A stretch of DNA of 64,000 nt. It comes from Protopterus annectens. Its lineage: Eukaryota; Chordata; Ceratodontiformes; Protopteridae. The notes beneath the pieces are model-generated. The model did not search any database, was not told the origin of the DNA, and was given only the letters and a program-made list of their open reading frames with translations. Location of the stretch: assembly GCF_019279795.1 (NCBI RefSeq), contig NC_056738.1, positions 481,174,281-481,238,280 of the forward strand, given 5' to 3'. Below, one piece after another: positions 45,463 through 56,479 of this stretch. Position 1 is the first letter of the stretch. Each line of letters begins with the position of its first letter. The position numbers and the translations under genes are program-made.

Positions 45463-47134
45463 ATGTGGCCCGGCTGTGCTTCTCCGGAGCCGGTCGGGGG
45501 TCATTTTGCGAAACACCCACAGGCTTGGAAATCGATAACCAAGGATCAGTGGGTGTTTCGCATTGTAACCGGAGGCTACCTCATCCCCTTTTTCAAACCC
45601 CCTCCTCCTACAAGGAGAATCCCGGACGTGCCACCCAGTCAGCGGGATCTGGCAGCCGTAGAAGTTTCAAAGCTGCTAAGCAAAGGGGTCATCCAGCCCG
45701 TCCCCTCCGACCAGATCGGATCAGGAACTTACTCAAGATTATTTTTGGTGCCGAAAAAGACAGGGGACGTAAGGCCCATTTTGGACCTAAGCTCTTTAAA
45801 TCATTTTGTAAAGAAGTCCAAGTTCCGGATGGTCACCCTTCAGTCCATTCTCCCGTTATTGGAGAAGGATGTCTGGATGTGCTCCATAGACCTCAAGGAC
45901 GCTTACTATCACATTTTGATGCGTCAAGAGTCCAGGAGTCATTTACGCTTCCGCCTAGGAACCAGTCATTTCCAGTTTTGTGCACTGCCCTTTGGTCTCA
46001 CCACAGCCCCCAGGGTGTTTACCAAGTGTCTGGCAGTGGTGACAGCTCACTTGAGAAGTCTAGGATTCCAAGTGTTTCCCTATCTCGACGACTGGCTCCT
46101 CACTGCCACCTCCAAGCATCTACTGATTCGAGCGCTGATGGCCACAGTAACCTTGGGTCTCTCGCTAGGAATCACTTTCAGTTGGAAAAAATCTGTGCTG
46201 CGGCCATCAAAGCGTATCACCTTTATAGGCGCAGAGTTAGACACAAAAAGGATGCGGGCATTTTTGCCATCAGAGAGAATTCAGGTTCTACAATCACAAG
46301 TTCTAAATTTGTTACCCAAATCTCGAGTTCCTGCCAGACAGATTCTTCAGTTATTGGGCACGATGGCTGCAACTATCCTCCTAGTACCGTTAGCCAGGCT
46401 GCACATGCGGTTGCTGCAATGGCTATTATCGGTTCAATGGTCATACCAAGAACTTCCCCTGAACCACCTGGTTCTGATTACGGACAGTTGTCATCGGGAC
46501 CTCCGTTGGTGGCTATGTCGGTCCAACCTGGACCGGGGGCGTCCTTTCGCCCTTCAGCCCCCTGTTGCCACAGTGACCATGGACGCCTCCCAGATAGGGT
46601 GGTGGGGGGGGTCATTATCTGGACAGGTCTGTCCAAGGCACTTGGCAGGATTGCAAAGCGTACCTTCACATCAATATCCTGGAAATGAGAGCGGTACTTC
46701 TGGTTTTACAAGCACTTCATCATGCTCTCCCCCAAGGTACTATTGCGATTCTATCCGACAACATGTCGGTAGTTTGGCACATAAACAAGCAGGGCGGAAC
46801 CAGGTCCTACCCCCTTTGCAGGGAGGCCATGAGAGTATGGCACTGGGCCATAGCCTCTCGACGTTTCTTAGTAGCCATGCACATTCCGGGAAAAGCCAAT
46901 GTGATTGCAGACAGGCTCAGCAGGACTCTCCTGTTGCCCCACGAGTGGTCCCTCAACAACAGAGTGTCTGCGCAGATCTTCGCCAAATGCAGTCTTCCTT
47001 GTTTCTACTTGTTCGCCAGCCCCAACAATGCAAAGTGCAGAGAGTTCTTCACTCTGACACCCTCTCAGGGGCAGTCTCCCAGGGATGCTCTAGCCCACAA
47101 TTGGCCCCTGGGTCTGCTTTATGCCTTCCCCCCC
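45463..47134 (+). pseudogene. DIRS pol: reverse transcriptase-RNase H
   Basis: The chosen start, ATG 45463, lies one base after the gag stop; the frame is open further upstream from 45235. RT: DVRPILDLSSLNHFVKKSKF, SIDLKDAYYHILM (catalytic D), FQFCALPFGLTTAPRVFTK, VFPYLDDWLL (YLDD). RNase H: TVTMDASQIGWW (D), LEMRAVLLVL (E), ILSDNMSVVWHIN (D), PGKANVIADRLSR (D). The frame shifts inside RNase H at a G8 run (46604-46611) and again at a C7 run (47128-47134). All catalytic residues are present. Confidence 0.92.
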
Positions 47135-48379
47135 GATTCCCCTTCTCCCGAGGGTGATTCAGAAGGCTCTTCATGTTGGGTGCCACATGATTTTGGTCGC
47201 CCCACATTGGCCCCGTCAGGTTTGGTTCCCATTCCTTCAGAAGTATGCGGTACAGGGCCCCTGGATTCTGGACCCAGTGCCGGGTCTGTTGTCCAATCAG
47301 TCGGGGACTCTCCATCCGGTCCCTCGAGTGACTGGCTACTTGGTTACTCCACTTCCATCCTTAGTTAGAGATCTTTCTCTTTCTTCGGAAGTGATGCACA
47401 TCTTGTCCTCTTCCCACAAGCCATCTACCGTTAAGCTGTATTCCAGCAAATGGAAAAGGTTTGTTTGTTGGGCCCAGCAGCGAGGCATTGATCCTCTTAT
47501 GGCCTCAGTTCCGCAGGTCTTGGAATTTCTAGCTTCATTGTTTCATTCAGGCTCTTCAGTCTCCACACTTAAAGTTCAACTGGCAGCTATATCTAATTTT
47601 CATGTTGCTATAGAGCCTTCTTTAATGGCTAACAGACTTTGCAAGTCCTTTCTTAAGGGAGCCTGGCTCCTCAGGCCTCCTATGGCTCATCCCGTGCCCC
47701 CTTGGGACTTAAATTTGGTTCTGGCCTCTTTAACTGCCCGTCCCTTTGAGCCTGCAGCCACTTGTGATATAAAATTCCTGTCGTGGAAAACTGCCTTTCT
47801 AGTGGCAATAACTTCTGCTAAGCGGGTTTCAGAGCTTCAGGCTCTCTGTTCTTCCCTTCCTTATTTGATTTTTCACAAAGACAGAGTTTCCCTTAGATTT
47901 AATCCATCCTTTTTGCCTAAGGTAGCATCCCCTTTATGCATTCAGCAATCATTGGAGCTCCCAGTTTTCTTTCCAATAGAGCAGAATATACCTTCCACCA
48001 GTTGGATGTTCACAGGCAACTGCGTTTTTACTTAGATAGGACCACTCAGACACGAAAATCTGACCAACTGTTTGTGTCCTTTGCGGAGAATAGGTTAGGT
48101 CTACCAGTTGCCAAAACCACCATTGCCAAATGGATTAAGGATTGCATCTCTTTCATTTATTCCCAGTCAGGCAGAGAGTTGCCTTTCCCACTCAAAGCTC
48201 ATTCTACCAGGGCTATGGCCACCTCTGTAGCTTTTCACTCCAAAGTTTCAATAGATGATATTTGTGCGGCTGCTACTTGGTCTTCTCCGCACACCTTCAT
48301 TTCTCATTACAAGGTTGATGTGGCTTCCCGAGGCAGAGCTTCCTTTGGTTCCGCAATTCTCAGGAGTGTGTTCCAGTGA
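47121..48379 (+). pseudogene. DIRS tyrosine recombinase
   Basis: The linker (LVAPHWPRQVWFPFL) leads into the recombinase: N-terminal core-binding part (KPSTVKLYSSKWKRFVCWAQ, VPQVLEFLASLFHSGSS), then catalytic residues R (ITSAKRVSELQAL), H-x-x-R (HSTRAMATSVAF), H/W and the nucleophile Y region (ATWSSPHTFISHYKVD). It integrates the circular DNA intermediate. One frameshift between about 47960 and 48000 separates the first R from the rest. Ends at TGA 48377-48379. No separate recombinase start is evident; it may be fused to pol. Confidence 0.92.
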
Positions 48380-48419
48380 GCCACCCGGGGTTTTAGGTGC
48401 TAGGGACACTGTCCCATCA

Positions 48420-48525
48420 GTTATAAATGTAGGCGAGATAGGATCCCATTACATCTTTTAGTTATGTACTTACCATAACTTTGGATGTATGGGATCCATC
48501 TCGCCTACATTCATACATACCCACC
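48420..48525 (+). promoter_or_regulatory. DIRS internal complementary region
   Basis: gcgagataggatcccattac is the complement of the left outer edge. ttttagttatgtacttacc through gggatccatctcgcctac is the complement of the right outer edge. The two lie side by side, joined at catctttt, which marks the circle junction. It is thought to template completion of the terminal repeats. Confidence 0.95.
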
Positions 48526-48646
48526 CTCCTTCCCCCTACCTTTTGGATTTGGAGGAAATATTGATCTTGCTAAGCTCTCCTCTGGAAGGGCTCTGGTTGG
48601 TTACAGTTATTGGTATGTGTTCTGTACCGGTATGTATGTATGAAAG

Positions 48647-48837
48647 CGAACAAACAAGATCTGGGGAAGCAGGCGTGGTGCATTATGGGATAAGGGGTAG
48701 CCCAGCCAATGAGAGACTTCGTTCTAGTGTATAGTGGCCGAGTCGGAGCCGACGGATCGGCTCCGAACCCATCAGTTATGAATGTAGGCGAGATGGATCC
48801 CATACATCCAAAGTTATGGTAAGTACATAACTAAAAG
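48647..48837 (+). repeat. DIRS right inverted terminal repeat
   Basis: Ends aagttatggtaagtacataa then ctaaaag. Complement of the left repeat, with an outer ~30 bp missing on the left. Near identity between the two argues for recent insertion or for repair by the internal region. Confidence 0.95.
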
Positions 48838-49995
48838 TTTTGTTAGCATAGACTTTACATAAATATAGTTTTTCTAGAACAGATCATATAGTAATACAGT
48901 ATTCTCTTTGCATAGGTATGGAAATGCAGCCGTTTTGAAGCAGCCCTATGTCTTCATTCTATATTTCACATTTTACATGCAGCTTCAGTAAATGCAGTTT
49001 TAGTAGAAAATACAGATGAACTAATAAAGATGTGCAGAACTCTCCATTTCTCCAGAGAACGACTTTACAGAGATAATGACAGAGGGCATTAACATATTAG
49101 ACACCTGAAATTATGCAACTTATTTAGATGGCACAACGCCTGGGAATCAAGATTGAAGAGGCAAGTGAGACTGAAATTAGTTCAGTTGTAGAAGTTTTCA
49201 GTTTGAGTCTTCAGTTCATTTTTTGTTCAGATTTTGTTTGAGTTCAGTTCAGGCAACCTAAGTTATATGAGTTTATTTATACTGCTACCTTTGTTGTAAT
49301 ATCATCCATGTTAGCATTCTGATATTGCTGCTCATTGCATACATTGCATTTGTTACATTAATAAATACTACTGCTCAACCTACCAAAGGGCCATTGTGAC
49401 TTTTATGATGAAAATGTACTGAAGAGTGAATCAGTGGGATTTGGTACTTTTTCAGTAAGTTCCAGACTGATTTAACAGTGTCAGCTGTGAGATACTATGT
49501 GAGTGTGTTACAGTGATACAGTGAACCTTCAGAATTCAGTGGTGCATGAGCTTAAGGCATTTCACACAAAACTCAGGATCTCTGGATTTTGTAAGAGGCA
49601 TTTGCATTGCTGAAATATCCCTAAAATGCGTTTAACTGGCAAACTCTTTATAGTCCCTCCTTTCACCTCTGTACTTAAAATGGACACTTGCTTCCTGAGA
49701 TGGGGGATGGGGGCCCTGTCATGGCCATACATCACAGGGGCCTCAATGTAATTAGGAATGCAAGATGTTTGTTAGTGTCCATGGAATGAATACAGTTCTC
49801 CTCTGTCTGTATGCCCTGTAAGAGTGGATTCCATGAGGCCACTCCACCATTTAGACTGATGGCATGGTACATCAGTGAGTAATGTGGAACTGACTGCTGT
49901 CCCCTCCTTGGAGAAGTCATGAGAATGTGGAAGTGGACCTTCAAAAACAACATATTTTTTTTCTGCTGTTCACATTCCCAAGAAATCCAGCTTTC
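48838..49995. other. No gene recognised
   Basis: AT-rich DNA between the DIRS element and the ribozyme repeat. Short frames only (for example antisense 49732-49953) without family motifs. Confidence 0.5.
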
Positions 49996-50246
49996 TGATG
50001 TTCATAAGGATCAATTGCATATATCCCGAGTGCCTCTGATACAAGAGGTTTGGGAGGTCACTTAGTGGAAGTTCTAACTTTGCTGGAGTTTTCATTTTGT
50101 TTTTACTGATTGGTTTACCGGTGACCTTCTCACTTGTTGTTATAGTTTGTTGTTTGGGATATTTTCGCGGTGACCCAAATGATAATGGACATCAGCTGGG
50201 TATAACAGCCCTGTGTTTCTAATGCTTAGTCAATCACTCTGCTTGT

Positions 50247-50294
50247 GCTGTGCTGATGAGGTCATAACAAAGCTGAAATATGCATATCCACAGC
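50247..50294 (+). ncRNA. Hammerhead ribozyme, unit 1
   Basis: Stem I: GCTGTG (50247-50252) pairs fully with CACAGC (50289-50294). Core CTGATGA (50253-50259) and GAAA (50275-50278) are intact. Stem III is the self-complementary ATATGCATAT, followed by cleavage triplet ATC (50286-50288), a preferred NUH site. Stem II is weak here (GGTC facing GCT with a long loop). Type I, minimal stem III, as in retrozymes and newt satellite hammerheads, which often act as dimers. Confidence 0.8.
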
Positions 50295-50624
50295 TAGTGG
50301 AGTTTGGCTTTATTGGCCTGAAATTGTCCATTAAAATAATGAAATAAGTCATGGGCATTCAGAATCGCCAATTAGCTGAAGCACCTGATGTTCATAAGGA
50401 TCATTTGCATATATCCTATGTGCCTCTGATACAAGAGGTTTGGGAGGTCACTCAGTGGAAGTTCTAGCTTTGCTGGAGTTTTCATTTTGTTTTTACTGAT
50501 TGTTTTTTCAGTGACCTTCTCACTTGTAGTTTAGGATATTTTTGCAGTAACCCTAATGATAATGGACATAGCTCAGTATAACAGCCCTGTGTTTCTAATG
50601 CGTAGTCAAACACTGTCTGCTTCT

Positions 50625-50669
50625 GCTGTGCTGATGAGGTCATAAGGCCAAAATATGCATATCCACAGT
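50625..50669 (+). ncRNA. Hammerhead ribozyme, unit 2
   Basis: Stem I GCTGTG (50625-50630) pairs with CACAGT (50664-50669, one G-T). Core CTGATGA at 50631-50637. Stem II GGTC / GGCC with loop ATAA is well formed (50638-50649). Position G12 of the GAAA box reads A (50650), which should impair cleavage. Stem III and cleavage triplet ATC (50661-50663) are identical to unit 1. Confidence 0.8.
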
Positions 50670-50875
50670 TAGTGGGGTTTGGCTTTATTGGCCTAAAATT
50701 GTCCATTAAAATGACGAAACAAGTCATGGGCATTCAGAATCGCCAATTAGCTGAAACACCTGATGTTCATAAGGATCATTTGCATATTTCCCCTGTGCCT
50801 CTGATGCAAGAGGTTTGGGAGGTCACTCAGTGGAAGTTCTAGCTTTGCTGGAGTTTTCGTTTTGTTTTTACTGAT

Positions 50876-51594
50876 ATATGTATATATGGAAGATTGTCTT
50901 ATATTTGCTTGTTCTATTTTTTTCCATTTGTCAAGAGTCATTGACAAGTGTTCAGAAACTCCTACGCACTCTAGAGTTTTATGTGAATTTAAGAGATAAG
51001 AGTTTTTTTTTAACACAGAATAGTTTCCTAGGGTGTCTACTGGAGTCTGCCCTGGGAAGAGCTTTCCTTCCTTAGACAAAGTAGAGATGTACCAAAAGAT
51101 GTTCATCATCTTCTGTGCTGTAGTGACCTTTAGGTTATATGGGTTGTGTCTTGTCCAAAAAAAACAAGCATCCAGCTTTCAAAAGCTGTGACTCCTTCCC
51201 CACTCTTCCCCTCTGACTACTGATTGGTCAGGCCAGAGAAGGAAAAATCAGCAGTCAGAATGAAAAATCTGAAGTACTTTCTTGTTGCCTCTTGAAGAAT
51301 CAGCTCAGAGGCTTCATAAGAGCATAAGAGCTGCAGCCAGACTTTCAGCTCCTTTTAAGATGACAAGTTCCCTGTGAGGAAACAGTTGCACACAGGAAAT
51401 ATCTATTTGTAATGTGTTTAGTGTAGATATTTGAAAAAAAAAACAGCATTTTCTACTTTTAATTATATATGTCACGGTCCCTGTAAGAAACCTGGTATTT
51501 TTTAACTGCCACCTGTTTCCTGTTTGGGAGCGATATTTTTATCTTTAGCTGTATTGGGGATTATTTTTATGTAGAAATGTACTGCTTTATTGGA
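50876..51594. other. No gene recognised
   Basis: About 0.7 kb without recognisable elements before a CR1 tail. Confidence 0.5.
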
Positions 51595-51905
51595 AATGCT
51601 GCATATCCGCAAGTCAAATGGTACACAGGTTACTTGCTCTAAAGACCTTAACCTGCTGTGTGATATTAATAGAACCTGCTGGAAGGACAGATTTATCTCC
51701 CTAAGGATACCACACCTTTGGAACAGACTCCCTCTTCAAACGCAATCTGGACGATTGGATGAGTAACCATAAATTCACCCTGGGGGTTCCACCTGTCCCT
51801 CTTAGACATGGGCCATAGGTGCTGATCGTGGAAATAAGGGTAGAACTTGGTTAGGCTTGTAAGGGCCCTAGGGCCATTAGCCTAGTAACTTCCTATGATT
51901 CTATG
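51595..51905 (+). mobile_element. CR1 3' fragment with internal deletion
   Basis: Sense strand: DLNLLCDINRTCWKDRF and LRIPHLWNRLPL, then a jump to the segment before the stop, so part of the C-terminus is deleted. The tail reads ttaggcttgtaagggcccta, gcctagtaac, then cctatgattctatg, the classical CR1 terminal octamer pattern. Confidence 0.85.
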
Positions 51906-51972
51906 TAAACTTTTTAATTTTTTGTGTACGTTTAAATGTGGGGAGGATTTCATTTAAACAGGGACAACAGAA

Positions 51973-52200
51973 CATGTAGTGCTTATGTTCATGCTGTGAC
52001 AGCTTACCTTCCATTTATTCTGTCAGACTAAGTCTTACTTCCAAAGAGTTTCTGACAGGATTTTAGTTACTGCTTGTGCTTTTACAAGGCATGTAATGCT
52101 TTTGCTCACACTGTGAGAACTTGTCTGCCATTTATTTCTGTAGTGCTCATTTTACTTCTAAGGGGTTTCTGACAGGATTTTAGTGTACTGCTTGTGCATC
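51973..52200 (+). repeat. 117-bp tandem duplication
   Basis: catgtagtgcttatg at 51973 and catgtaatgcttttg at 52090, both followed by tgccatttatt-like and tttctgacaggattttag blocks. Possibly the leader of the DIRS relic that follows. Confidence 0.75.
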
Positions 52201-52999
52201 ACTGTATTTTGAGGACATTTCTCTTAGGGGTAAGTAAAGTGTGCTGCTTGCATATATTTTTGACAACTTACCTTCTGACCGACTTGTTGCAGTGATCCAA
52301 GCCACATCTGATGCACCTTCCTCAGTGTCAGCATGGATACATAACCTACTCCTGCTGGTCCAACTTCTGCTGTTCATAGAAAGAAAAAACAACTTACCTG
52401 AGAATCCTTGCAGACTACGCTGGCTCAGTCTGACCCTCAGACGATTGTGGGTAACCCTTTAGTGGCCATTTGTTATTCAGACAGACCACGCGCTTATCTT
52501 TCCAGTGTCATCTGTTGTAGTCTTTTAGACCACCATGAACAGGAGGTCAATAACACACTCTTCAGCTGTTCCAGTTGCATCTTTTTTGTGACATGGAGCT
52601 TTATTGGGGGACATGTCTGTGACAACAGACATCTTGTATGGACACAGATTCCTCTCGTAGTTGGTCACAGAAGATGCTCATTAAGAAAAAAACAAAAGGT
52701 TAAACATTTTTCGTGTAAGGACACAGTATTGAGAAGTAAAGATGGTTTTCTTACCTTAGCTAGTCAATCTTGGTTTACAGCCTTCAGTACCTGTTAAGCA
52801 GGTCACTTGAAATACCCTTGCAAAAGATAAATCAGATAACATTAACATAGTCAGAGACATAGCTTCATCTCCTACAGATTCTCAAGCCCGTTCTCTGATG
52901 CTGAGGAAATCTGATCTTCAAAATCTCCTTGGAAAGTAATTTCTTCTTGTAATTGTTACAGGATGAATGAGCTGTTTTTAGGGGAACCTGTTCACCTCA

Positions 53000-54270
53000 G
53001 CTGCCATTGAGTGACTCTGTTGTGGACATTTCAGGTTCCAGGGACTACTCTTCTTTCTCTTGGTCCCTCTGGTATTACTGCCTGAGAAGCTGGTAAGGAA
53101 CAAGGGATAGGCACATTCCGTATGGCTGTTATGCTGTCCTCTGAGCAAGAGAGAACCACACTTGTCAGGGTTGGAGGAGGGAGGCGACTATGCTGTATCA
53201 CAAAGCCACCCTGAGGATCTTGATTCCTGGGGAAAAGACTTGTCCTTGGGTTGGTCTTTTTCTTGGGGGGGCAGAGGGATCCCAGGAAAAGAAAACAGAA
53301 AGGTATTTTATTCTCCTGTTTCACATAGGATAGACAGGGAAGATTGGCTGGGTTTTGTTAAAGGTTTATTTCAAGCTATTCAATATTTGCATTTTGAGTC
53401 TTTCCTGAATTTTAAAGGAAAACTATCTTATTCTCTCTCAAATTTTGACTTTCAGCCTAAGGGACAGGAATTAGATTTAAATTATAGTTCTTGAGTTCCT
53501 AGAGCTCAGGAGAGGGATTCAGTTCTGAGGAAAGTTTTCTTTCAGATTCCCCTTCAAATGCATTATCTTTTTCTGATACTGTTGCCAGAATGAAGCATTA
53601 TTTCCTTAGGAAAAAAGAAATACCAGAATCCTAGCAAAAGTATTACAACTTAGTACAGATGGAGTTTCTTCTGCCTGTAGCTGTTCTCCTTTCTTGCTAG
53701 CATTATAATATGCTTTATTGGCAATCAGCAGTTTGTCTGATGGTTAGCTTCCTTGCCCCCAAGAAGTCTGATGAATTATATAAAGTTCCACAGATCCACA
53801 AATGACTTTATTTAAACCCTAGGTCTAATCCTGCAGTAATTTTTTTGTGAAAACCATCTTCTGCCAAACCCATTCTTCTGATAAAAATGGGAAAGCTCTT
53901 GATAGGTTTGGGAAGAATGTTTATAGTTCTTGTACCTTAGCCATCAGAATAGTGAATTTGTCAGGCTCCCATGTCCAAGTTTCTGCTGGCTTTTTTCTGA
54001 TTGTATGAGAAAGGTAATTGCTGACCTCTGTTCTTCAGAGACTTGAGACATCTCTGAATTCTTTAACATCTTCTTTGTCTCGGGTAAACAAGCACTCTGT
54101 TCTTATAACACTGCTGATATTGCATCCAGAGTAGTGATGAGAAAATGTGCTGGCTACATTCTCAGATTTTACCAGAGGATATCAAAGCTGAGATCCTGAA
54201 ATCCCAACTGGATAAAGAGTTATTATTTGGTCATTCCTCTTAAAACATGTGACGAAAAGAGGTAGTTTAA
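53000..54270 (+). pseudogene. DIRS gag relic
   Basis: Best preserved near 53860-54170: LLDRFGKNVYSSCTLAIRIV, VNLSGSHVQVSAGFF, ALCSYNTADIASRVVMRKCA. These parallel the capsid-like helices of the 44.6-45.2 kb copy (YGKRTLSSATFTLRSLNY, EGASRAAGTGVALRR). Frames are scrambled upstream of 53.5 kb. Confidence 0.65.
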
Positions 54271-54819
54271 TTTAGAGGGTTGTCAAGATTTTTTTAACCC
54301 TCCATGCCAAACTACAATAGAAACTTTCCTTCCAATTAAGGTTCATATACTTGGAAACAACATAATCACAACAAGGCATAGGTAAACACAGTTTCTGAAA
54401 GCAATGACAGCAGTTTTCAAAAAAGAAAGGAAGATCTCCAGAACCAAGGACAATTTCAAAAAGCAGACTGTCTATATGCCCCTGAATGTGTTTTCCCCTC
54501 CCCACAATGGCACTTCAGTAAAGCTGTCCCAAAGTCTAGTTTTTCCCCTCCCTCAGTAGCAACAGATAACCTTAGACACTTGAGCTCTGAGAATCATTCA
54601 AAAGGGTTACAACTGGCTGTGGGATTCCTGTCCTCCTTTTCACTGGAGTCCTTCTGCATCTGTCCAATCAAACCTCTTTGTTTCCTTCCATCCTAGATCA
54701 AACATTCTGTCAGTTGGTTATAGAGCCTATAGGGAGATGTTTCTGTTCAAGAGACTGTCTGGTGCCAGAAAAGAAGAAAACTGAAGACCTCTCCTAGACC
54801 TTTCTTTTTAAAACATTTG

Positions 54820-55190
54820 CATCAGAATCTCAAAATTCAGAATGTTTTCTCTACTGTCTGTGTTACTTTTCATTCCACCTCTCAGTTTTCTGTAACTCTG
54901 GATTTAAAAGATGCTTATCACAATCCAGTACTGAAAGATTTCATACTCATTTCACTTTTGTGTGCATGTGTGCGTGTGTGTGGTTCACATTTTCAGTTTT
55001 CTGTTGTATCTTTGGCTTCTTTACAGTTCCAGTTGTGTTTGCAAATTGCCTAGCCCCTGTATTAGCCCATTGTAGGCAACAGGGCATTCATATTTTCCAC
55101 ATTTATATGATTTTAGAAGAATCTGGAAAAAATAAGACAAGTTGTAAAGAATCTCTGGTTTCAATAAAGAACCTCTTTCTCAGTCTTTGA
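54820..55190 (+). pseudogene. DIRS reverse transcriptase relic
   Basis: FSVTLDLKDAYHNPVLKDF keeps the first catalytic D. HFQFSVVSLASLQF stands for the FQFCALPFGL block, and NCLAPVLAHCRQQGIHIFHI runs into MILEES where YLDDWL is expected. A GT-rich stretch (54960-54980) interrupts the frame. Confidence 0.78.
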
Positions 55191-55589
55191 TTTCAAATGA
55201 ACATAGAAAAGTCTTATCTCATTTCTTCTCATGGGATAGTGTCTCTGGGGTGTTTTCTGGCTACATGACTTTTTAATGGTTTTTGTTCCTTAGGACAAAG
55301 TAGAATTTTACATGGAATGATTTCTTATATTCTCCAACCAATGTCTGACATCTGCCAGGGAATATCTCAGGATTCTGGGTTTCATGGCCTCTACAATATA
55401 TCTTGAGAGTCTGTGTTTCATGGCTTCAGCAGTTCTCAAGATTCCTTTGGCCAAACTTCACATGAAAAAAAATTCAGTGGTTCCTCAAATCAGTTTGGAC
55501 CAAACACCAGCACCTCCCTATTATTTCAGATTCCAGTACTGGGATTACAAAAAAGTTTGTTACTGTGGTGAATGGACCTGTTATCTTTC

Positions 55590-56240
55590 AACACAGATCT
55601 CCTATTCAGTCTGTAATCACAGATGCTTCAGACTTTGCTTGGGGAACAGTTTCCAAGGGCGTGAAAGGTCAGGGTCTGTGGAACAACCAGGACAGAATGA
55701 AACATATAAATGTCAAAAGAAATTATTGCTCTAATAAGTGCTTTCAGATATCTAAATTATGTTTGGATTCCAGGTCCTCGACAACTAATCACAGACAACA
55801 TCACAATGATGTGGTACATAAATAGTGGGAAACAAATCCTACCCCCTTTGCAGACTAGCAGTGGTAGTCTGGGAACTAGAAAATCAGTGCAATATATCTC
55901 TACAGGCTATTTACATTCCATCAGAGCAGAATGTTGTTGCAATGAAGCTGAGCAGGACCAGGACACACCCCCCACAAATGAAAGTTGAACCCAGGGATCT
56001 TCCAGAAATTGATCTAGCTGTAGTGAACTCAAGTAGATCTGTTTGCCAACTTTCACAACAGGCAGTTCTGCCTCAGGATTTCTTCCACAAAGGCCTGAAA
56101 GACAGACACCTTTTCATTCCCATGGTCAGGAATGTTTTTGTATGCCTTTTTACCCTTTCATCTAATAACCAGGATTCTTCTAAAGATTCAGAAGGACTCT
56201 CCCAAAATAATTGTGGTGACCCCTTTTGGCCCAGGGAACA
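55590..56240 (+). pseudogene. DIRS RNase H relic
   Basis: SVITDASDFAWGTVSKGVKG (catalytic D), ISAFRYLNYVWIPGPRQLIT, DNITMMWYINSG, KSYPLCRLAVVVWELENQCN, AIYIPSEQNVVAMKLSRT: the RNase H blocks in order, spread over three frames. They match 46.57-46.93 kb of the intact copy. Confidence 0.82.
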
Positions 56241-56479
56241 GTAGTTCTCCTTTGTTTTGAAAATAGCCATGGGTAATTACCACAATCTTCCTCATAGGAT
56301 GGACTCACTCACAAAGGAGAAGGGTTATGTAATACACCCTGGACTTCCAATTTCTTCAGCACATTGCCGGATGATAGACTTTAACTCACTGCCCAGGCAA
56401 AAATCATCTGGCTAAGTGGAAAAGATTTTCTAGTTGGTGCCAAAGTAAGAACCCAGACCCCTCTTCAAACTCAGACACC

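Larger units (their letters stand above)
42521..48837 (+). mobile_element. DIRS-like tyrosine-recombinase retrotransposon, near complete
   Basis: 6.3-kb element with inverted terminal repeats (42521-42685 and 48647-48837), a leader, gag, RT-RNase H, tyrosine recombinase and an internal complementary region (48420-48525). The internal region is complementary to the outer edge of each terminal repeat and reproduces the differences between them, as the circular-intermediate model of DIRS replication predicts. No target duplication, as expected. Lesions: five frameshifts and one stop. The left end lacks about 30 outer bases present at the right. Confidence 0.96.
49996..50875 (+). repeat. Hammerhead-bearing tandem repeat (retrozyme-like), 2.3 units
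   Basis: Units start tgatgttcataagga at 49996, 50396 and 50761. The first is 400 bp, the second 365 bp, the third stops after about 112 bp. Units share gcctctgatacaagaggttt, tggaagttctagctttgctg, aatgataatggacat and a hammerhead near the unit's end. No protein coding. This architecture is that of retrozymes: small non-autonomous retroelements made of tandem hammerhead-containing monomers. Confidence 0.88.

Noticed and set aside
45465..46688. 407-codon forward frame overlapping DIRS pol
   Set aside because: Shadow of the RT frame, which carries all RT motifs; this frame has none.
46935..47350. DNA adenine methyltransferase domain between RNase H and recombinase
   Set aside because: Some DIRS elements have one here, and the linker is conserved (FYLFASPNNAKC, LVAPHWPRQVWF), but no methyltransferase motif could be identified confidently by eye.
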